64,000 nucleotides of DNA from Rusavskia elegans (lineage: Eukaryota > Ascomycota > Lecanoromycetes > Teloschistales > Teloschistaceae): the NCBI GenBank assembly GCA_011316305.1, contig SAUG01000115.1, forward strand, positions 62,001-126,000, in the 5' to 3' direction. The notes under the pieces were generated by a model. That model worked only from the letters and a program-made list of their open reading frames with translations. It searched no databases and was not told the origin of the DNA. Of the stretch, positions 21,531-32,485 are shown one piece after another; position 1 is the stretch's first letter; the number at the start of each line of letters is the position of its first letter. The position numbers were made by a program, and so were the translations under genes.

Positions 21531-23387
21531 TCAAATAATAATTTGACCTAGATGTCCAAGATCGTCGACCAGCTCGTCAAGAGCGGTCAGGTGCTGCTGG
21601 TTAGACCCGTCATTCCAAGACTGCACCAGACGGTGACTGTGGCTGCTTGGTGAACGCTGCTGGGAGGCCGTGAAGGTATTGCTCGGCAGCTTGCGGAGGG
21701 TCAAGGTTGATGCATGCTCCGCTTCCGGAAGGCTGTAGCCTTGGAATCCTGAACTAGGGAGCTGCGGCATCGGCAGCAATTCAAAGTCTCCTCCAAAAGT
21801 GGGGTTGCCGAGAAGGGGAGGGCTCTCGCGGGGTGTAGATTGGCTTACGAGCCGCGATTGATCTTCCGATTCCCAGGCCTCTTCAAAATCTCGTACCGAT
21901 GGTGACTCAGGCTGAGACAGGTAGTGCGGAGACAATTGGCCGTCGAGCGTTGGACTCGTGAGGTAGAAAGATTCCAGGGTTTCTCTGTTGTCGTGCAGTA
22001 GGGATGGTGGGCGTGCTGATCTTGCAACTCCTGTGACGGAACTGGTCCGTGACTTCTCCCCTTCCGAGAGCCCTATTTGAGGAGTGTTCGTTTGAATTGG
22101 CAGGGCGAAAGGAGAGCCCTCTCGAATACTTCCAGTGTTGGATTCGGTAAGATTCTTCGGTCTCGGCAGGTTGGCTTCCTGGGAACCTCTCCATCTCCGA
22201 ATGGCCATATCGGCTGAATCGGCAGGGCTACATACTGTAGTAGATGCTCCGAGGACATCTTGCCCTTCTGGATGATTGTTTGCAGAAGCTGGATAGGAAG
22301 CCGAAGAAGATGGTTTTGACTTGGTGCTGCTCCTCCGCATCGAAGCATTGTCGAGGACGTCTTCACACAACATTTGGCTGGCGGGATGTAGATTCGATCC
22401 GATGGTGCTCTGGCTTGCAGTACTATAGGACGGGTAGCCTGCCGGAACATGGTCGGTCGTGGAGTCCGCTACCCGTGGCGCAACGTAGGCAGGTTGGGCA
22501 ACAGCCGGAGGCCACTCGGACGAATCCCAGCGGGGAGTTTTGAAAGTAACCTCTGGTTGGCTCTCTGTTGGGATGGTTGGCATTTGGCGATAACATTGAC
22601 GCCTTTCCTCATCTTCGGTCGACCTCCGCCAAAAAGATTTGAACGGTCCTCGCCGTGGACCTGACAACTTGCCATCGACTTCAGGTGCGGATTTGCTCCC
22701 ACGCAGCTTGAAAATTTTGGCCATCAAGGAGTACGACCATGGGAACGGAATGCACAGGCCTTGGCTCGTCTTAGGTGGTTCGTCATCTGGTGGCTGCAAA
22801 GTTGCTGTCGGCGGCGGTGCAGAGATCCCTACGGGGGCTCTTTGACGCTCAAGCACTGGAAGAAACGAACGTACCGAGTCTGCGGAAAGCGTATCACTGG
22901 GGACGGGAGTGGGCTTTGGGCGTACTGGAGACTTGCGTGGATTGTACTTGGCGTTGGGGTCCAGTGTAAATACATTCGTTTCCCAATTTTCCCCAAGGCA
23001 GCCATGAGGTTCGGTTGGTACTTCTAGAACGTTGACTTCCTGGCCAGGAAGGAGGGGACATGCCGTAGTCGAGGGCTCGATAGGGTCATGATGCTCCATC
23101 TCACCGTCAAGGCGATACTGGGCTCGACGTCAGTCTACACAAAAGCGTCGTGATCGTAGTTGATCACGTACAAAGTACCAATACGTCCCACCCATCTTCA
23201 GCGCGCCGTTTCGGCGCATGGCCGGATCAAGACTGAATCCATCACATGTGATATTCTTGAAGCTGTGGCAACCACGCCAATGACCAGGACCGGCTTGACG
23301 GTCTTTTTCTAGAGGGTATGCTTCCTTGAAGCTGTCCCATGAGCCTAGTACATCCACTGATCGGACGGACGCTGGGAGCTTTCTATG
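21531..23387 (-). CDS. Protein with N-terminal AMPK-type glycogen-binding-like (CBM48/E-set) domain and long disordered tail; 5' exon unresolved
   Basis: Two exons are clear: 23172 to about 23387 and 21531-23117, joined in phase 0 by a 54-nt intron (GTACGT to CCCAG). The joined protein reads VRSVDVLGSWDSF, then GHWRGCHSFKNITCDG, then LKMGGTYWYFYRLDGEMEHH and CPLLPGQEVNVLEVP. This is a known fungal arrangement resembling the carbohydrate-binding E-set fold of AMPK beta subunits (G-S-W-D-x-F, G-G-x-Y-W-Y). About 450 residues of Ser/Pro-rich, probably disordered sequence follow and end DDLGHLGQIII. A stop lies just upstream of KLPASVRSV, so at least one further 5' exon must exist (perhaps the ATG at 23,492); I could not fix it. 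The single frame from the ATG at 23,099 would lose the domain. Role unknown. Confidence 0.75.
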
Positions 23388-25043
23388 CTATGAATCAGCT
23401 GAAGTGCCATTCGTGAGCTGAATTGGGTGCGCCAACAAGAGAAAGGTCATGAGAGTCGTCATGATCGCAATTACAGGTTGTGTTGATTGTACAAAGGGCA
23501 ACAGAATGCCATGAACGGATTGGGAGTTGGGATACAACAACGACAACGACAACAAGTGCTCAGGGCCAGCCCAAGAGCACAAACCCAACGATCGACAGAG
23601 TAGGCGCAGCGGCGAAGAGGAATCTGGAAGGGCGTTAACGACAGAGGTCCATGGGTGAACGAGGGTTCGTCAAGAGATATATGGGAGCAAACATACGAGT
23701 ACTACTCCTGGCAACTCTTTTGGTCCAATGGAAGTCGCAACCACCAAATGTTTTCTCTTCTGCCGTCCTCGACCTTTCACAATGCAATGTTCCTCGAAAA
23801 CGTCTTTACACAACAGCGTCGCTGTGGCATGACATGGTCTAATTCACCGGCTTCGTGCAGACATCACCCGCAAGTTGGGATCTACTGCTGTTGTACTCAA
23901 TTGCTGCCCCAATCCTTGATAGGACAATCGCTACCGTCGGTCGTCGTCGAAAGCTTGTTGGGTTTCGGAGAGTTTTACCACAGACAAGCTGCGCAACATC
24001 CGGGTAGCATGGACGAGTGCCGCGTGGAGGGTGGGGAGCATATTATGGGGGAGCAATAATGAGAGGACATGGTCCAAGTAAGCCAGCCAACGGTACGCGC
24101 TATCGAACCAGAGATTGACAGAAGATAATCAGGATTAAATAGACAGTTCCGGCTGGTTGGTCGACGCCTTGAGGAAAGGGTCTCATCTCTGCCCACTCAG
24201 ACCCATTCAACCACGGATGTAATCGCCCTCAGCGTCAGACTCGCCATACCTAGCCTTTCCTTACAGGTCATCTCGCTGTTGGCACCGCAGCGCTGGCACC
24301 GAATGGGTTTCATGCTCATCTCCGTCCCCAATCCGCTTCGTCAGCGTACATGTAGCATGACTACATGAACAGGACAGGCGGGGCTGGGTGATCTTTCGCA
24401 GACGCTGGCACCAGCTGGCTATGCTCTAGTCTTCATCGGGCACACCACTTTCTGATTCAGGTTCAAAGGAAATTTCCAAGGTCCGAGATTGGTCAGCGTG
24501 GCTGATCGTCCATGGGGAATTGGGGGCGGAGGGGGGGGACCACACACTACTCCACGTCAAGCATCGGCCGCCGTCTTGGAAGATCCAGCCAACCTCCATA
24601 AAGACCGCAGCATTGCTGGAAACCCCGGAGGAAGTCCTGGAGTTGCTCGTTCTACAACATTCTGGAGTCAAATCTCGAGCGCCGGGGGAATCAATGCAAT
24701 AGAGAAATGTAGGAAGTTGCTATGTCCAGAGTGTGTCAACTGACTGCCTACATGTATCTGGGGAACCTAAAGCGGTTTTGCATGCACTCCACACTCCACG
24801 CGTTTCCCCAAAGATCTCGGGTGAAGGCGCATCGTCGCATGAGCAGCTTGGTCCTTGCAGCCGCTGCAATCTACACGTGCAAATCGTGGTGCAGCGCTGT
24901 TGAGGGCTGCCCTCGGGTGTAACCTTGTCACCTGTAGGTTTTTCGGGATGAAGAACAAACATCGCAAGACGACAACGCGGAGGGTAGGTCTCGAGTCGAT
25001 AGATTGACAGCATTGGCCGGCATTTTTGATCTCAACGTCTGTC
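23388..25043. other. Intergenic, may hold the 5' exon of the gene at 21,531
   Basis: The missing first exon of the preceding minus-strand gene should lie between 23,390 and about 23,750. Around 24,429-24,703 the plus strand reads KVRDWSAWLIVHGELGAEGG after a CTCTAG that could be a splice acceptor, while the minus strand is also open and ends EISFEPESESGVPDED. I cannot choose between them and call neither. Confidence 0.35.
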
Positions 25044-25583
25044 ATGTTTCAGCAACATTCAAACGGCATCATAATCCTTACCACTTTGCTCGTTTCGTCT
25101 TACTTCCTCCCTTTTGTCACGAGCAAACCGCAATGCTTCGCTCAGCCAGCACCTGGTCGGCTGCCGCTGTTCCGAGCGGACCTGCAAGATTGCGTGGCCA
25201 TCTCAGAAATCCTCTTAAAGGGCGATAAGGCGCATGCACCTATGCATTGGAGCCGTGTTCCCGGAATGGGATGGAAATTACCAGCCTTGTGGGACATATG
25301 GGGCAGTTCATGCTTCATCACCATGGACATGCTCCCAGAATACTCCGACGACGTGGTGGTTTTCGCACCGGACGTGGTAGCTAAAACTGCTTTCAACATC
25401 ATTGAATGGTGTCAGACCTCGGAGAAGATGCCGCATCTCGGTGGTAGAGAGGAGACTGGGCCTGAGCTGAAGGCCATCGTGATAATGGCTGGCAAAATCC
25501 CTGAAAAGGGTCCGATGCCTCCTGGACACCCTCGGCTTAGGCTATCGTTTCCACGATTCAACACGAGTATCAATACATCATGA
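25044..25583 (+). CDS. Small secreted protein, 179 aa, four cysteines
   Basis: I start at the ATG at 25,044 because it opens a strong signal peptide (MFQQHSNGIIILTTLLVSSY, then FLPFVTSKP). The mature protein has four Cys in a pattern I have seen in many unnamed ascomycete secreted proteins: P-Q-C-F-x-Q-P-x-P-G-R-L-P-L, D-C-V-A-I-S-E-I-L, W-x-x-W-G-S-S-C-F-I and A-x-x-I-I-E-W-C-Q, followed by G-G and an A-I-V-I strand. No function is known for such proteins as far as I can say. The tail after KIPEKGPMPPGHP is low complexity. Single exon. It sits divergent from TCTP, 360 bp away. Confidence 0.7.
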   Translation: MFQQHSNGIIILTTLLVSSYFLPFVTSKPQCFAQPAPGRLPLFRADLQDCVAISEILLKGDKAHAPMHWSRVPGMGWKLPALWDIWGSSCFITMDMLPEYSDDVVVFAPDVVAKTAFNIIEWCQTSEKMPHLGGREETGPELKAIVIMAGKIPEKGPMPPGHPRLRLSFPRFNTSINTS

Positions 25584-25946
25584 TCACGGCCACATGGATA
25601 ATGAGACGTCAAACGACACGTTGTACGAAGCACAAACCAGAGGACGGCTAACAATGCCAGACCCCAGCAAACCAGACGGAGGCCTACATGGCCATATTTG
25701 CATCCTCCAACAACATTAGACCTCCCAGATCACCGCAGCGGCGCAGTATCGGGCTTCCAGAATGGCAAAGGACGGTGCAGCGGTTTTGGGTGGGAACCCC
25801 TCTTTACGGGGCCATGATGGTCTATTGGACGTTCTAGTTGTTACACTCTTGCAACAACTCATTCTGATTTCAGCGTGGCGTTCGCACCGAAGAATGCGAT
25901 TATCTACTCTTTGCCAAACTCCGTCCCCAGATTCTCGTTCCAACAT
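25584..25946. other. Intergenic between convergent ends
   Basis: 3' region of the secreted-protein gene (plus) and the TCTP gene (minus). No gene seen. Confidence 0.5.
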
Positions 25947-26626
25947 CTATACCTTCGTCGCGGTCAATCCGCCTTTCCAAATGGTCATATATGGGGTGAT
26001 GCCGTCCTCGCGGTAATTCAGTAGCATGACCATTCCGTCCGGATCCATTGATTCCCCTACGTAAAAGTCGAAGTCTTTGAAGTTGGGTGCGATGTGCTTA
26101 GTGTAGTAATTTTGAGCCCCGTTTTGGAAGGCTTTGATCTTCTCCTCGTCTGCACCGTCTTCCTTGAGTTTGGCGACGACCTTCTTCATGTATGCTATCC
26201 AGCCAAGCAAACATTAGTATGGCACAACCCCACGGTGGGAATATACATGACCTACTTTTCAATTGACCCATGTATTCCTTCTTGGTTGGAAACGCCCGAG
26301 TCTTGGATGCCTCGTCACCCAGATAATTCAACCGAAAGCCATCGACTACATCAATGACCTGCTTGCTAGTTTCGTCGGTCCCCTCGTCGGCTTCTTCGGC
26401 GGAGGGGTTTGCGCCGATGTCGAAGCTTTCGCTGCCGCCGCGGGTCACCATCTTGCAGTCGACCTCGTAGACGGCGTCATCCTTCTCGATGAGCTTGTAG
26501 ATATCTGAGATGATCTCGTCACCGCTAACGATGTCCTGTATTGCACAATTTCAGCCTTGTTCGAAATGGGGAAGCACTGCCATGAGCGGCAGTTCACTGA
26601 TTGGCGCTGACCTTGTAGATAATCAT
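25947..26626 (-). CDS. TMA19: Translationally controlled tumour protein (TCTP) homologue, 180 aa
   Basis: Three exons on the minus strand, 26626-26612, 26535-26256 and 26194-25947, with phases in register. Exon 1 is only M-I-I-Y-K. The joined start MIIYKDIVSGDEIISDIYKL, then VYEVDCKMVTRGG and DIGANPSAEEADE, is diagnostic of TCTP, as is the helical hairpin YMKKVVAKLKEDGADEEKIK and the close VGESMDPDGMVMLLNYRE. TCTP is a conserved, abundant cytosolic protein that associates with ribosomes and mitochondria in yeast (Tma19/Mmi1) and protects against stress. Length is slightly above the usual 168-172, partly in the acidic loop. Introns are 76 and 61 nt. The tiny first exon means the gene is easily mis-started at MVTRGG. 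Confidence 0.93.
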
Positions 26627-27160
26627 GGTTGTAAAAATCCAGCAAAGTTGAGGAGGCGAATCGAGGATAGATGTGTGAAGCAAGTGGAGCTGGCTGAGAT
26701 GTCGTAGTGATCTGACTGAGGATGCTGGTGGTTGAATTCTCGGTGGGTTTCAAAGTTTCGAGACTGGTTGGTGGGGTATTTCATGAACGGAAAATCCCGC
26801 CCTTGTGCGATGACGATGCGCTAGTTCATATGCAAGCAAGCGTACTCTGCGAGTAAGGTAGGTAGGGCTGAAGACTGAGTGGCAAATGGAAGCCTCTTCC
26901 GGAGTGGCACGGAGAAGACTGCCCGACGTGAATTCGTACTCTGCAGCATCCGTTCTTTCGCTGCTGATTCCCATTCTTACTCTCCTTTTATCGGCCTATC
27001 CCATCTCGTACTCTTGATAGTTTACCTTGTTCGTTGACTATTAGTATTGTCACGGCTACCAAGCTTCTCGATTCCTTGAGTACATTCCCAAAGGTCCTTT
27101 CGTGTGGTGACACCATCCGCGCGCGCCGTAGATACCTACAACTCTTCTTGGAGCAACAGC
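26627..27160. other. Divergent intergenic region between TCTP and the sphinganine hydroxylase gene
   Basis: Shared promoter zone of two divergent housekeeping-type genes. No gene seen. Confidence 0.5.
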
Positions 27161-28705
27161 ATGGGCTCGATCATGGCCAATCACTCTGGCTTCAATCTCT
27201 ATTCCGACCTTCCGCCGCTTCCTGAGTACCAGACAGCCCTCTTACCATCATTGATACCTGGAATACCAGACAAACTCCTGACAGTGATCCTCCCAATCGC
27301 CGCATATTGGGCTCTCTCGATGCTCTTCCATTGGATCGACACAAAAGACTACTTTCCTCAATACCGGCTTCACACCCCAGCAGAGGTCTCGAGCCGGAAC
27401 AAGGTGTCAAGATGGGAAGTTGTACGAGATGTGGTCATTCAGCAACTCATACAGACAGCTGTAGGATGGGGGCTTGGGATGACGGAGCCGGATGATTTGA
27501 CTGGACAAGAGGAGTACGATGTTGCGGTGTGGGCAAGAAGAATACGACTTGCCCAAAGAGCTATGCCTGGGCTGCTTGCTCTGGCTGGATTCGACGTCGC
27601 GGGACTGGCAAAGAACTTGAACCCATTACATCCAGTCCTTGCGGGCGTTGTGCTTGGTGGACAATATTCAAATCTTCAGGCAGCTTCGGCACATCACGAC
27701 AATTTGGGCTTCACCGTATGGGAGAAAACACTTGCAAGTGCTCTGTACTGGTACCTTATCCCGGCATTACAATATGGCATCGCGATTATCGTAGTCGATA
27801 CCTGGCAATACTTTTTGCACCGAGCCATGCACATGAACAAGTGGATGTACAGTACGTAGTTCACCATCTAATCGTTGTACTGGGCGATTGGCTGATCAAG
27901 ATTCCCAGCAACAATCCATTCTCGTCATCATCGTCTCTACGTTCCTTACGCTTACGGTGCTCTCTACAATCATCCTTTGGAGGGCTTCCTGCTCGATACC
28001 CTTGGCGCCAGTATCGCCTACAAGCTAGCTGGTATGAACACGCGGCAAGGAATGTGGTTTTTCACTGCTTCGACTTTCAAGACAGTTGACGACCACTGCG
28101 GCTACGCCTTGCCCTGGGACCCGTTGCAGCGACTGACTTCCAACAACGCCGGCTATCACGATGTGCACCATCAGAGCTGGGGTATCAAAACCAACTTTTC
28201 GCAGCCTTTCTTCACTTTCTGGGATCGACTTCTCGGTACTGGCTGGACTGGTGGTGATGTCTCGGCGAGGTACGAGAAAGCAAGAATCGCGGCCCAGAAG
28301 AAGACAGATCCACGCAACGAGAACACTACCCTTACACATTCAAATGCTAGCGATAGCGCGACTCAAGATCCAAGGCCTTATCAAAACGACAAGAAAAATG
28401 CCAGAGATCTGTCATCAGTTTCATTGAAGGATCAACAACCCCTGCCTCCTAAAGGCAAGGCAGAGTTGCAAGCGGCTGGATCGCGGCAGCAGGTCTTAGA
28501 TGATAAAAAGGACGGCGGCCCCCAAGTGCTGATTCAAGAAGCAGCCGAGGAGAAAGAGGCTAGGAGTCTATTGAGACGAGAAGGCCGCAGGCGAACTGCG
28601 TCGTCATTGTCACACACGGATAGTCTCAAGGGGTTGAAAGATCGTGTAACTGGCAGCATGCACGGCAGAGCGGGAGTCTTGATTGGAATGGAGAGTAATA
28701 GGTAG
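27161..28705 (+). CDS. SUR2: Sphinganine C4-hydroxylase (SUR2/BasA type), 495 aa
   Basis: Exons 27161-27851 and 27909-28705; the 57-nt intron starts GTACGT and splits the second histidine box region. The ATG at 27,161 gives MGSIMANHSGFNLYSDLPPL, close to the usual start. The protein is a membrane di-iron enzyme of the fatty-acid-hydroxylase family. The three histidine boxes are visible: F-L-H-R-A-M-H (near residue 220), H-S-R-H-H-R-L-Y-V-P-Y directly after the splice, and G-Y-H-D-V-H-H. Hydrophobic segments around 35-60, 170-180 and 195-215 place it in the ER membrane, where it makes phytosphingosine from dihydrosphingosine. After the catalytic core (ending WDRLLGTGWTGG) there is a charged tail of about 150 residues that I would not expect in the yeast enzyme. 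Nothing in the frame is broken. Confidence 0.93.
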
Positions 28706-29118
28706 TACGGCTTGCCCGCAGAAGCGAAGGTCTGTGTTTTCTCTGCATGCCTGGTCCCTGGTGCGATCGACGTGTTCATGTACTTATCCTAGGATCTTTT
28801 GTATATTGGATGATATGTTGAAGCATCATGCATTGCCTGTGACGAGCCTCGAGACTGAACTTCCTTTGGACTACCTTAAGTAATCTTTCATTACGCGGCT
28901 AATTGCCGATTCAATCGCACTGTATCGTGATACAAATCCATGTACCAGTGTTGATCTTTCATTCAACGCAGGCAGTCAATCCAGGCACATCCTCCAGCTC
29001 TGAACAGTCTACCAAGGCCTTTGGATTTGAGACTTCCTGGCAAGCAGACACCTGGGGTAATTTTACAATCTCTCCTGTCCCTTCTTCGTCGACGTCACTT
29101 GCTCACTTCTTACAGGTC
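28706..29118. other. Intergenic, 3' region of the hydroxylase gene
   Basis: No gene seen. It is the boundary between conserved genes and the K-T-F array. Confidence 0.5.
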
Positions 29119-29542
29119 ATGTCTACCATTCCACCTCAAATCATTCCAATTAAACACGCGACGGGACATTATCCAAGAGTCAAGGTCAAGAGAGACGGGG
29201 ATATAATTGTACGTATTATTTATCTCACGGTTACTCGATCGATACTGATTATCACCTTAGAAGATGACCACAGAAACTGGTCTCACCTGCAGTTTCCCCG
29301 GCCAGACTACATCTGAAGGCGGCCGTCATCTAATCCAAGGACGAGTCTTCGACCCAGTCTGAGAACATTGGGAAGTTGTACCGACTGCAAAAACTTATCA
29401 GCCACCGGCTCGGGCTCCCCTCTCTGTCGATCATAGCAAGTTGGGAAATCAAGCGTGGGGTAGCGGGTACATCGAAGAGTTGGCAAATCTGCAAAGCAGG
29501 ATCCAAGATTGGCAAAGTCAGCTGTATCGGGCTGACGTGTAG
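29119..29542 (+). pseudogene. K-T-F family copy A, interrupted by one stop
   Basis: Exon 1 29119-29208 (MSTIPPQIIPIKHATGHYPR), a 52-nt intron GTACGT to CTTAG, then KMTTETGLTCSF in the place where other copies have T-T-K-T-F-x-Y-x-F. A TGA at 29,360 stops the frame after 63 codons, but the same frame continues to 29,542 with NQAWGSGYIEELANLQSRIQ, which matches EQAWGEKLESEMANLHTRLH of copy B.

It may be a nonsense-mutated copy. A 57-nt in-phase intron (about 29,345-29,401, weak GTCTTC donor) could also remove the stop. The core motif itself is eroded. Family function unknown. Confidence 0.5.
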
Positions 29543-29979
29543 AACTGGATGGACGATAGGGATGATTGGCCGCAGAGGTGAAGCAAAGGTCTGCGTTTGT
29601 CAAAGGGAAATATTACGCTGGCTTTGACGCCTGGTCTGCATTACACTCTTCACCACTCCCTCCGCTACTGGACACAGAGAGATCATTTGGCAGTGATCAA
29701 CAAAACAAGCTTTATGTTCACTAATGCACGTTTGCTATCTGCTTAGCTCACAATAAATAGACATATCAGCACTACTGTCACGTTTCGACAATACTCAACA
29801 TTCAGAATCCAGTGGTACGTCAAATCGCTTATAGTCCTTCAGTCCAAGTCTCGAGCTTCCCAAACTGACAGTCCTCGCTGGCTAAGTCGCCCATGAGCGA
29901 CTCATCATATCGCCGTCGTGATTGTTATTCTTGACCATCACTCATCAAGAACAGATCTACTGTGTCAACTGCTCGGGAC
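29543..29979. other. Intergenic spacer in the K-T-F array
   Basis: No gene seen. The last 100 bp are the probable promoter of copy B. Confidence 0.45.
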
Positions 29980-30395
29980 ATGGCCTTGGCTGTAGCAGTC
30001 ACCAACAGCACCGCAGGAGCACACCACCCCAAGAGATGCGTAATTGTATGACCCATGCCCCACGTCGTCGCCTTGCAAGATCACTGACGAGATTACAGAC
30101 CCTCACCACAAAGACCTTCAACTACAGCTTCAAAACGATCGCAACTGTGAACGGAGCATTTCACGCACTGAAACACCAAACTTTGCCCAGCGATTACACT
30201 CAGCTGCTTCAACTCCAATTCCTCATGGCCAACCAGCGGAAGTATCTGGAGCATCACGCCATGGTGACAAGTGAAGCCGAGGAACAAGCATGGGGTGAAA
30301 AGTTGGAATCGGAGATGGCAAATCTCCACACAAGATTGCATGAATGGCTTTGGGAGCTGGAGGGCATTGATCAGAATATCTGCCTACATACTTAG
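29980..30395 (+). CDS. K-T-F family copy B, intact, 118 aa
   Basis: Exons 29980-30039 and 30099-30395. The 59-nt intron starts GTAATT, has a CACTGAC branch site and ends TTACAG. Exon 1 encodes MALAVAVTNSTAGAHHPKRC. Exon 2 opens with the family core TLTTKTFNYSF, then a variable part and a helical half: LLQLQFLMANQRKYLEHHAM and EQAWGEKLESEMANLHTRLH, ending WELEGIDQNICLHT. The heptad-like Leu/Met spacing suggests a coiled coil. There is no signal peptide and no membrane segment, so a soluble intracellular protein is likely. I know no family with this core. Seven relatives follow or precede on the same strand within 6.2 kb, each with its intron just before the core. Confidence 0.65.
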
Positions 30396-31045
30396 AAGAC
30401 CTGAGTTGAGACTTCGATGGGTCGTCGTCGAGATGGAGGAATGAAAGCAACGGTCCTGTGCAAGCCAGATCTTGCATCAATCGAGTACCAGGCCTTTGAC
30501 CCTTTCCAAACTCCAAGCCCAAGCTAGCACATACGGTGGTGGGATTTTCCGATTAGGATTTTGGCGGACGGTTTTAACGATGCCGAGCATTCAAGATGAC
30601 AGGGCAGCACAACGAAGTAACCATTCACAAGCCGCGTTAACGGGCGCTTAAGCACCTGCAGGCGGTAATTTGATCACAGATATATGAACTAAAGTCTCCG
30701 TTTCATCCTTCGTTTGGATCTTTGACGCTTACACCTCAGTTGTTCGCCGTTCCACATTCTTGACGGTGTGTTTTTCCGATCACTTACTCTGGACGTTGGC
30801 TGATTGAGCTCAGCAACTAAACATCCACATTTCAGCATATTCAACCTGCCACGTCAAATTCGTATCTGAGAGTCAAACATAGGTAGGAAGCGATTGCAAA
30901 CTTCGGCAGTCATCAGAGCCCGCTCATGCCTGCATAGTCTTCACTGAGGTGAAACCGTACCTCGGGGTGCGGCTCCACAGCCTATCCTCTTGATTGAATT
31001 TCCCAAAACCAGACACGTACTACTCGCATCTTGACAGCTTGCATC
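30396..31045. other. Intergenic spacer in the K-T-F array
   Basis: No gene seen. Confidence 0.45.
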
Positions 31046-31480
31046 GTGGCCTCTAAATCCGAAGTAAAAGTTGAAGAGACCCCGGGAAATGACCTCGTAA
31101 GATGTCAACCCCGATAACGCTTGGAGCTGCAGCTGATATTGTTCAGGCCTTGTCCACGAAGACGTTCAGCTACACTATACCTATACTGTTCTTTGAATTG
31201 GGCCCTCCGAAGCAGTATTTCTTCGATTTACAGCACGCTGCTCGCATCATACGCGTCCGAAAAAAACCTTCTTGACCAACCGGGTCGATCTCGTGAAATC
31301 AAAACGAAGCGAAGCGAAGCGACAGATCATGCACGACTTTCTGATCTTATTGCCGGGTTGAATAACCTGGGGACTAGGTTTGATGTTTGGGTACAGGAAT
31401 TGAAAAAAGTCAACAAACGGTTCGTGGGAAAGACCGACTGGATACCAAACCAGGAGGCGCGGTCTGAGCTGGAAGCTGTC
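31046..31480 (+). pseudogene. K-T-F family copy C, start lost and frameshifted
   Basis: The copy aligns as exon 1 31046-31096 (GTG-GCC-TCT; reads V-A-S-K-S-E-V-K-V-E-E-T-P-G-N-D-L), a 50-nt intron GTAAGA to GTTCAG, then ALSTKTFSYTIPILFFEL from 31,147. The expected ATG is GTG. The frame then meets TGA at 31,273, just after a run of seven A (31,260-31,266). Beyond it the family's helical half continues in another frame (HARLSDLIAGLNNLGTRFDV, then WVQELKKV). One extra A in the run explains the break. An in-frame ATG inside the intron (31,102) would give only a 57-codon product. Confidence 0.55.
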
Positions 31481-31584
31481 AAGGATTTACATGATATATC
31501 GTCGGAAAGCTGCGGTAGATATGACCAGAGCTGCAAGGACAGAAAGAAGCTCCGTCTGAGGGTTTTAGTTGTTGATCAACATAC

Positions 31585-31815
31585 TTGTTCCTTTGGGGTA
31601 CCAGCGGCTGGTCAACAAATATTGATGACTTGCCTTGTCGTACATCTTCTCCTTCCCTCATGTTCAAGTCACTCCAATCTACTCGCAACCACGTTCTTGA
31701 ATGTAAGTGCGAGATGTCCAAGAAACACTTCACGCTCTCTAAGCAACAATCGATGTGGAAAGAAACGTTGGAGACCATTACACGCAAATCGAGAGACCTC
31801 AAGGTGATGTGTCCA
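31585..31815 (+). pseudogene. Possible K-T-F family C-terminal fragment
   Basis: The open frame here reads SLMFKSLQSTRNHVLE, then SKKHFTLSKQQSMWKETLET and ITRKSRDLK, similar in layout to the helical half of copy D (RRLQELLARQHKSF, then TQIRELREKLDVMV). No core motif is visible before it. It may be a ninth, truncated copy or an upstream part of copy D. Weak. Confidence 0.3.
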
Positions 31816-31845
31816 AAGAATGAAGTCTCAACATTGAACATCGCC

Positions 31846-32340
31846 ATGACCTCCACGAATACAGTTCTTGTTCGATCGCTTGAGAATACGGACCATCGTT
31901 TTGCTCTCTATGCGACTGATCCCGACACCAAGAGTGACGTTGCGAATCGACACCATTTCCGAGTACCTCAAATGGATGTTCTTAAACCTGCTGGATCTGC
32001 TACCACACAGAGTGACACAGTTCAAGTAGCAGACGGAGATTCTCCTACCAAAAATCTGGCGATTGACGCTTACTGGTAGACGATAACCCAGCCATTTCAT
32101 GAAGCGGACAGGATCCAAAAGAACTCTTACAATCTCAGACGGCTGCAGGAGCTGCTCGCAAGGCAGCACAAATCCTTCACAGTCAACATCCGGGATATGA
32201 ATTGGGCTTCTAGTGTTGGGACGCAGATAAGGGAATTGCGGGAGAAGCTTGATGTTATGGTGCGCGAGATGATGGTTGCTGAGATACGTAATCATGTAGC
32301 GACAACGATGAGCAAATTGGGTTTGATAAATGATGAATGA
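31846..32340 (+). pseudogene. K-T-F family copy D, one in-frame amber stop
   Basis: One frame runs from ATG 31,846 (MTSTNTVLVRSLENTDHRFA) to TGA 32,340, broken only by TAG at 32,077 after TKNLAIDAYW. After the stop the family's helical half follows: NLRRLQELLARQHKSFTVNI, TQIRELREKLDVMVREMM and the end SKLGLINDE. The core is degenerate (T-K-N-L-A-I for T-K-T-F-N-Y). A single stop in an otherwise open 164-codon frame points to recent inactivation, a sequencing error or readthrough; the sequence does not say which. The longer N-terminal part may include an unspliced intron. Confidence 0.45.
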
Positions 32341-32485
32341 GGTCATTCAAGCGCTATTTCATCACGTTTCTATGTTGATCATAATCTTCCCCTACGGCAT
32401 TCTTTCGCTTGCAAATTTCTGGGCCTACTTTCGATGTCAAGAGCCTGGGGACATCAATCCAGTACCATTATACTCGACAGCCTCC

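Noticed and set aside
24426..24703. Coding exon on one strand or the other
   Set aside because: Both strands are open and look partly protein-like; no phase-consistent splice partner was found for either.
31255..31280. Programmed frameshift in copy C
   Set aside because: The shift needed is +1 (or -2), while the A-run suits -1 slippage, and the copy has also lost its ATG. Simple decay is more likely.
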